This document shows, piece after piece, positions 13,798 through 17,529 of a DNA stretch of 17,529 nt. The notes under the pieces are model-generated. The model was not told the origin of the DNA. It was given only the letters and a program-made list of their open reading frames with translations, and searched no databases. Position 1 is the first letter of the stretch. Each line of letters opens with the position of its first letter. The stretch comes from WYZ-LMO2 sp040514265. Its GTDB lineage: Archaea > Halobacteriota > Archaeoglobi > Archaeoglobales > Archaeoglobaceae. The position numbers were made by a program, and so were the translations under genes. Where the stretch lies: positions 1-17,529 of the forward strand of contig JBEVCD010000052.1 of the NCBI GenBank assembly GCA_040514265.1. Reading direction: 5' to 3'.

Positions 13798-15028
13798 AAA
13801 AAGGCTTCTGTATAGTGGCATCTGGGAACACTGCAACCCTCTTTTCTTCTCTTCCCACCTCTTCCACCATCTCTTCCAGAGTCTTTACCCTGACTACCTC
13901 GTCGTAAACCTCAAGCCACGGCTGCTTCTCCTGATACTGGGAGACGAAAACAACTTTTCCAGCCTTTTTCAGCGTGTCGGGTGGTGGTAAGTACAGAAAT
14001 CCTCCCTTTCTCCTAATCCCCCACCTTCCGTGGACGTAGTGACTGATCTGGCCAGTTCTTGAGTTGCATACTAGCGTTCCCCCCTGCTTCAGGCATAAAG
14101 CGGGCCATGTTGCTATCGCAGCCTCGCTGGCCTTGCTGTAGGCATTCGAGATGACAACATCAAACTCGAATCCGATCTGAGTTGAGTAGTGCTGCCTTGC
14201 CTCCTCAACACCCTTTCTCTGCGCTTCTATTACATCTCCTGCAAAGATGTGTGTGTTCTCCCTCCTCGTGTTCACGAGAGTGTTGACTATGAAATCAAAT
14301 CTCGCCATTCTCGCTGCCTCCTCAGCATCTTTCCTCATCACGTTCTCCTCGTTCACCCTACCGTAAGCCATCTGACAGGTTGGATGGAGCTCTCTCACGC
14401 TCATTGCAGCGCTCCATCCACCTATGACGCCGTGGTTGTAGGCGATACTTCTGATCCCCGCAACTCCCGGCAAAACGATCTTCGCCCCTCCCCCGTAACC
14501 GAACTGCGGATGGGGCAGGATGCAGCCGAGACCGATTTTGAGAGAGTAGCTCATAACCTCCGAGTTGATCTCCAACGGCGTTCCTGCAGAGGTATCGCCC
14601 AAATAATCAAGATTCCCGAGGGGGTTGTGATTGAAGACTGGGTAGCTCTCCACGATCTCCTCTCCCAGCTTCTTCGCAAAGTCTTCTCTGTCGTATGTGC
14701 CATGTGCTCCGTTGGCGCAGATGAAGGTGATGCTCTCGTCCGAAACCCCTCCCCTTCTCAGCTCCTCAATAACTGCCTTCGCAATGGCTTCAAGCTTCGT
14801 CGGCCTCGTCATGTCGTCGAAAACTATAACAGCCTCTCCCCTCTCCTCTCCAAGCTTTGAGAGGGGTTTTTGGGCGATGGGATTTCTAAGAGCTTTCAGA
14901 ATCTCCTCCTCTTCAACTTCACCCGCAACATCACCGCTCATCCTGAAAACGCTCACTTCCCACTTCTCGGGTGGCTCAAAAAGGATTGGCTGGTCGCCAT
15001 ACCAGATGTTGCTGGGGAGCTCAATCAT
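13796..15028 (-). CDS. larA: LarA-family nickel-dependent racemase (lactate racemase-like)
   Basis: The 410-residue protein belongs to the LarA (DUF2088) family, which uses the nickel pincer nucleotide cofactor to racemise or epimerise 2-hydroxy acids. The key residues known from Lactobacillus LarA line up almost number for number: Asp72 and Arg75 in DDMTRPT, His109 in ANGAHGTY, His173 in LPHPQFG, the cofactor-linking Lys183 in GGGAKIVLPG and His199 in YNHG. It is therefore likely active, though many archaeal homologues act on substrates other than lactate. The cofactor genes larB, larC and larE are not in the window. It follows the 4Fe-4S protein gene by 38 bases on the same strand. The start ATG 15028 has AACTTAAAAAC just upstream. 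Composition is CpG-poor. Confidence 0.88.
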   Translation of the reverse strand: MIELPSNIWYGDQPILFEPPEKWEVSVFRMSGDVAGEVEEEEILKALRNPIAQKPLSKLGEERGEAVIVFDDMTRPTKLEAIAKAVIEELRRGGVSDESITFICANGAHGTYDREDFAKKLGEEIVESYPVFNHNPLGNLDYLGDTSAGTPLEINSEVMSYSLKIGLGCILPHPQFGYGGGAKIVLPGVAGIRSIAYNHGVIGGWSAAMSVRELHPTCQMAYGRVNEENVMRKDAEEAARMARFDFIVNTLVNTRRENTHIFAGDVIEAQRKGVEEARQHYSTQIGFEFDVVISNAYSKASEAAIATWPALCLKQGGTLVCNSRTGQISHYVHGRWGIRRKGGFLYLPPPDTLKKAGKVVFVSQYQEKQPWLEVYDEVVRVKTLEEMVEEVGREEKRVAVFPDATIQKPF

Positions 15029-15066
15029 GTTTTTAAGTTATTTTTTTGTTATGAAACAGTTGCTGT

Positions 15067-15609
15067 TTACAGATCAATATCGTAGCCGGCAGCTACAAGC
15101 ATGCCTACCAAGGTCTCCCTCAGCCCTCTGTACTTTTCATTCTCAAAGAGGGGTTTGCAGGCTTTAAGCGAAATCTCGCCGTTGAGCAGCTTCACAGCGA
15201 AGGCCATGCAAGTAGCTTCTCCACACTGCTTGCAGTTCGTCTTTGGCAGATAAGCGTAGACGTCCATCGCCCCCACCACAGATTTGGCAAGAGGTTTCGA
15301 GAGGTCTATCTCTTCCCTTTTCTCCCACGCTTCCTTCGCCTTGCTTTCAAGCTCCATCAAAATCTGCTTGGCTTCATCCTCATCCTTTATCTGCGTCATT
15401 GTAACAAAGCCATCGTCGTGGATGGTGATGATTTTCTGCCCTCTCTTGAAGGTTATCCACCCTCTCTTCTCATTGTAGCTTGCATTAGCGATGAGCCTTG
15501 CAAGGAAGGGCATTACAGCCGGGAATTCTCCGTCAATTCTTCCTATAACTCTCAGCTTTTTTGGATCTGCTATACAAGGCAGAACTTCCTTGATCTCCAT
15601 GCTATTCAT
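15067..15609 (-). CDS. Putative 4Fe-4S cluster protein
   Basis: The protein has 180 residues from ATG 15609, or 177 from ATG 15600. The second start fits a leaderless message better, because the TATA-like element around 15618-15631 is centred about 26 bases from 15600. The C-terminal part holds the cluster motif TNCKQCGEATC with Cys126, Cys129 and Cys134, and Cys151 in LKACKP, the pattern of the PF04060 4Fe-4S domain seen in CdhD/AcsC-type and related proteins. The N-terminal half (residues 15-75) is an alpha/beta region (LRVIGRIDGEF, ITIHDDGFVTMTQI) without a name I can give. It lies directly upstream of larA in a likely two-gene operon; an electron-transfer or cofactor role for that pathway is only inference. 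Confidence 0.8.
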   Translation of the reverse strand: MNSMEIKEVLPCIADPKKLRVIGRIDGEFPAVMPFLARLIANASYNEKRGWITFKRGQKIITIHDDGFVTMTQIKDEDEAKQILMELESKAKEAWEKREEIDLSKPLAKSVVGAMDVYAYLPKTNCKQCGEATCMAFAVKLLNGEISLKACKPLFENEKYRGLRETLVGMLVAAGYDIDL

Positions 15610-15679
15610 AACTTTAAACTTTAATTAAGTTTTTGGTTTAAATTTTAAAGAAAATAATCCATGCTGCAGGGTTCTGGCA
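15610..15679 (-). promoter_or_regulatory. Promoter region of the 4Fe-4S/larA operon
   Basis: The AT-rich sequence at 15612-15655 contains CTTTAATTAAG (15618-15628), a near-palindromic TATA element at the right distance from ATG 15600 or 15609. A second AT-rich patch (TTTAAATTTTAAAG) lies at 15636-15651. Confidence 0.45.
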
Positions 15680-16009
15680 ATGGAAGTTGAGAGTTCTGAA
15701 GCGCTGGAAAAACTGCTGAAGTTCTTTGTACTGGCAGCTACAACCTCTTCGCTTTAATATGGGCAGAGGATTTACACTCCTTGGAGAGTGTGACGCTGGA
15801 GAAGTGCTCTCTCTGATCACAGCCGGGGATAAGAAGATATGAGGTTTATCCGGTTCAGGAGTTGTACTATGATTCGTACGTGGATATAAGGGTGGCAGAG
15901 AAGGGCGACAAAGCCACCCTGCGGGGTGAATTGCGAGAGCTGTAGCAGATATAAGGCGGAGAGGTGTCTCGGGTGTCCAGCAACGCTGCATTACAGAGGG
16001 AGGCTTTAG
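15680..16009 (+). pseudogene. Decayed gene with cysteine-rich C-terminus (radical SAM-like tail?)
   Basis: Pieces of one protein can be read across at least three frame changes. The first begins at ATG 15680 (MEVESSEALEKLLKFF) and stops near 15756. The frame of ATG 15759 gives GECDAGEVLSLITAGDKK. The frame from 15838 gives YEVYPVQELYYDSYVDIRV. The frame from about 15929 gives NCESCSRYKAERCLGCPATL, ending LHYRGRL and a TAG at 16007. The end motif C-x2-C-x7-C-x2-CPA is like the C-terminal cysteine cluster of some peptide-modifying radical SAM enzymes of Archaeoglobus, but the radical SAM core itself is absent, so that assignment is tentative. With frameshifts and stops it cannot be functional as written, unless sequence errors are involved. 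Confidence 0.5.
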
Positions 16010-16019
16010 GGCTAAGAAA

Positions 16020-16205
16020 TTTTGAGTGATGGTAAGCAGGAACTGGCCTCAGTTGTTAAGAAAAAGCTCGAAGCACCTGAAACTAAGATTGTAGCTATGA
16101 TTACTCTGTATATGAAGGTGGACAGAATCTTGCTGAGAAACTGCCGAGAGATGCAATTAAGCCTCTCTTACCCTGAAATACAGCAATGAAATTTTGATAG
16201 TCTGA
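16020..16205 (+). pseudogene. Second decayed gene fragment, unknown
   Basis: The frame beginning SDGKQELASVVKKKLEAP, then ETKIVAMIT, looks like genuine protein but continues poorly. Shifting frame near 16113 gives EGGQNLAEKLPRDAIKP, and another shift gives LTLKYSNEILIV before TGA 16203-16205. No start codon is evident. I do not recognise the family. Together with the preceding remnant it shows about 500 bases of coding sequence in decay between the larA operon and the arsenic genes. Confidence 0.4.
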
Positions 16206-16344
16206 GGAGGATGTTTGCTTGCTTGAAAACTGATACAAAAGTAAACCTCTGATATTACCAGAATTTTACAGGTTTTTTATTATTGATGATTTTTTAAACC
16301 GGAAAAAGAAAAACTTTAAAAAACTCCGAAAATTCCTAAAGGTT
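16206..16344 (+). promoter_or_regulatory. Promoter region of the AbrB-acr3 operon
   Basis: The AT-rich stretch contains AACTTTAAAAAACTCC at 16312-16327, with its core about 25-28 bases before ATG 16345, fitting a leaderless transcript. Upstream, GGTTTTTTA (16271-16279) and TTTTTTAAACC (16290-16300) form an imperfect inverted repeat that could be an operator or a terminator for the decayed gene. Confidence 0.45.
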
Positions 16345-16584
16345 ATGAAAAGTTGTAAAGCTACGAAAATAGAATCAATTCTCACAATCGACAGCAAGGG
16401 CCAGATTCTTCTGCCCAAGGAGCTGAGAGAGAGGGCAAATCTCAAACCAGGGGACAGACTAGCCGTGATCACTGGCTGTGATGAGAAAGGAGAAATCTGC
16501 TGCTTCATTCTGGTTAAAGCTGAAATACTGGATGAGGTTGTTGGCAGGGCAATAGCGCCAATGCTCAGGGAGGTGGTAGCTTGA
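16345..16584 (+). CDS. AbrB/SpoVT-like DNA-binding protein, cysteine-rich (HgcAB-associated type)
   Basis: This is a 79-residue swapped-hairpin AbrB regulator with the typical core ESILTIDSKGQILLPKELRE, then LKPGDRLAVI, at about residues 10-42. Unlike most AbrB proteins it carries four cysteines: Cys4, Cys45 and the pair Cys52-Cys53 in ICCFILVKAE. The CC-x4-KAE tail matches the small family often annotated as HgcAB-associated, which in archaea and anaerobic bacteria commonly sits beside arsenic genes. It is co-translated with the ACR3 pump: its TGA stop forms TTGA with the pump's start. The cysteines suggest it senses arsenite, mercury or redox state, which is inference. No toxin is nearby, so an antitoxin role is unlikely. 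Confidence 0.82.
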   Translation: MKSCKATKIESILTIDSKGQILLPKELRERANLKPGDRLAVITGCDEKGEICCFILVKAEILDEVVGRAIAPMLREVVA

Positions 16585-17529
16585 ATCCCAAAGATTTCGA
16601 GAAAGAGATAGCTCATGACATCGAGAGAGTCGAGGAGGTTGCGGAGGAGTACATGACCCTCCACAAGAAGGAGCTTTCCCTGATAGAGAAATACCTCACG
16701 CTGTGGATTTTTCTGGCTATAATAGGTGGAGTTGCTCTGGGCTACGTGTATCCGGACATAGCCAACATCATTGGCTCTCTCAGAATCGGGACGACTTCAA
16801 TACCAATTGCAATCGGTTTAATTCTGATGATGTACCCGCCACTGGCGAAGGTGAAGTACGAGGAGATGGGCAAGGTTTTCAGAAATCTGAAGCTCCTCGC
16901 ATTCTCTCTCACTCAGAACTGGATCGTAGGGCCGGTTGTGATGTTCCTGCTTGCCATAACCCTGCTGAGAGATATGCCGGAGTTCATGATAGGCGTAATC
17001 CTCGTTGGACTGGCGAGATGCATAGCTATGGTAATAGTCTGGAATGAACTGGCTGAGGGAGACAGAGAGCTTGCTGTAGGGCTTGTGGCATTCAACGCAA
17101 TCTTTCAGATTCTGTTCTATGCCGTGTACATCTACATCTTCATAACCTTCGCCCTCAACGCTCTTGGGCTTGTTCAGGGAGTTGAGGCTGACGTCAGCAT
17201 AGTTGAGGCTGCAAAGACTGTCTTTATCTACCTCGGCATTCCCTTCATCATGGGCGTTGCCACGAGATACGGGAGCTTCAAAGTTAAAGGTAGAGAGTGG
17301 TTCGAAAATGTCCTGGCTCCGAAAATAAGCCTTCTCACTCCTGCAGCACTGCTTTTCACCATCGTTGTAATGTTCTCGTTGAAGGGCGAATACATAGTCG
17401 AGCTTCCGATGCAGGTTGTCAGGGTTGCAATCCCGCTGACGCTCTACTTCCTCATAATGTGGTTTGCGACGTTCTTCATCGCCTACAAGCTGGGCGTTGA
17501 TTATCCGAAGGCGACAGCAGTCTCCTTCA
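16581..17529 (+). CDS. acr3: ACR3 family arsenite efflux permease, 3' end beyond the window
   Basis: The frame is open from TTG 16581 to the end of the window, giving 316 codons without a stop. It encodes a polytopic membrane protein with ACR3 hallmarks: EKYLTLWIFLAIIGGVALGY at the first membrane helix, the loop SLTQNWIVGPVVMF, and GLARCIAMVIVWNEL with the conserved cysteine (Cys147 here) needed for arsenite transport. TPAALLFTIVVMF follows, and the window ends within TAVSF, close to the normal C-terminus. Two starts are possible: TTG 16581, with GGAGGTGG upstream and overlapping the AbrB stop, or ATG 16653, with GGAGG upstream. The first gives an unusual charged N-terminal extension of 24 residues. 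Arsenite export coupled to the AbrB-like protein is the likely function. Confidence 0.93.
   Translation, partial: MNPKDFEKEIAHDIERVEEVAEEYMTLHKKELSLIEKYLTLWIFLAIIGGVALGYVYPDIANIIGSLRIGTTSIPIAIGLILMMYPPLAKVKYEEMGKVFRNLKLLAFSLTQNWIVGPVVMFLLAITLLRDMPEFMIGVILVGLARCIAMVIVWNELAEGDRELAVGLVAFNAIFQILFYAVYIYIFITFALNALGLVQGVEADVSIVEAAKTVFIYLGIPFIMGVATRYGSFKVKGREWFENVLAPKISLLTPAALLFTIVVMFSLKGEYIVELPMQVVRVAIPLTLYFLIMWFATFFIAYKLGVDYPKATAVSF

Noticed and set aside
13612..13836. 74-residue minus-strand frame after larA
   Set aside because: It overlaps the larA 3' end in another frame and has less protein-like composition than the plus-strand CPYC frame covering the same bases.
14189..14860. 223-residue open frame on the plus strand
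   Set aside because: It is antisense to larA, whose catalytic residues are all intact, and the plus frame shows no domain.
16703..17500. Plus-strand short frames near 16703-17047 and 17297-17500
   Set aside because: They are out-of-frame shadows of the ACR3 gene, which is open from 16581 to the window end.
1..17529. CRISPR arrays, insertion sequences or integrases
   Set aside because: No regularly spaced direct repeats, transposase or integrase motifs were found by reading both strands.

Overview
The window looks like DNA from an archaeon of the Archaeoglobales (Archaeoglobus, Ferroglobus or Geoglobus type). The evidence is a SepCysS enzyme for tRNA-dependent cysteine synthesis, topoisomerase VI subunit B, ribosomal protein S17e, a FAU-1 family RNase, an intron-less tRNA-Pro without encoded CCA, TATA boxes about 26 bases before ATG codons (leaderless genes), and many ATGA/TTGA gene overlaps. 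A run of 10 N at 10417-10426 shows that this is a draft or metagenome scaffold.

Layout. (1) 1-2164: the 3' part of the SepCysS gene, a DUF169 protein, a small unknown ORF, and on the minus strand what looks like the 3' two thirds of a 5S rRNA gene. (2) 2165-13795: a CpG-rich block. It holds a stand-alone RAM (Lrp/AsnC ligand-binding) domain gene overlapping top6B; a four-gene operon of two small unknown proteins, a membrane-anchored roadblock-like protein and an exported coiled-coil protein; a minus-strand operon of a radical SAM enzyme, S17e and dapA; a divergent FAU-1 gene followed by tRNA-Pro(TGG); a low-content stretch with an antitoxin-like ORF; and an ABC ATPase, ABC-2 permease and NEW3 exoprotein operon. 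The block ends in an ORF cut off by the next gene. (3) 13796-17529: a CpG-poor segment with a LarA-family racemase behind a 4Fe-4S protein (minus strand), two decayed genes, and an AbrB-like regulator translationally coupled to an ACR3 arsenite efflux pump that runs off the end.

Base composition changes sharply at about 2164 and about 13795. Each change coincides with a broken feature: a 5S rRNA lacking its 5' third, and an ORF lacking its 3' end. All three segments look archaeoglobal, and both compositional types carry core genes. The simplest reading is therefore a scaffold joining two related genomes, or a large replacement or rearrangement, rather than a typical mobile island. Gene order across these two points should not be trusted before checking.

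The most promising undescribed functional unit is the operon at 4244-5893 (membrane roadblock protein plus secreted coiled-coil protein plus two small partners). The ABC/NEW3 export-type operon and the tRNA-tailed antitoxin-like ORF are also worth a look.
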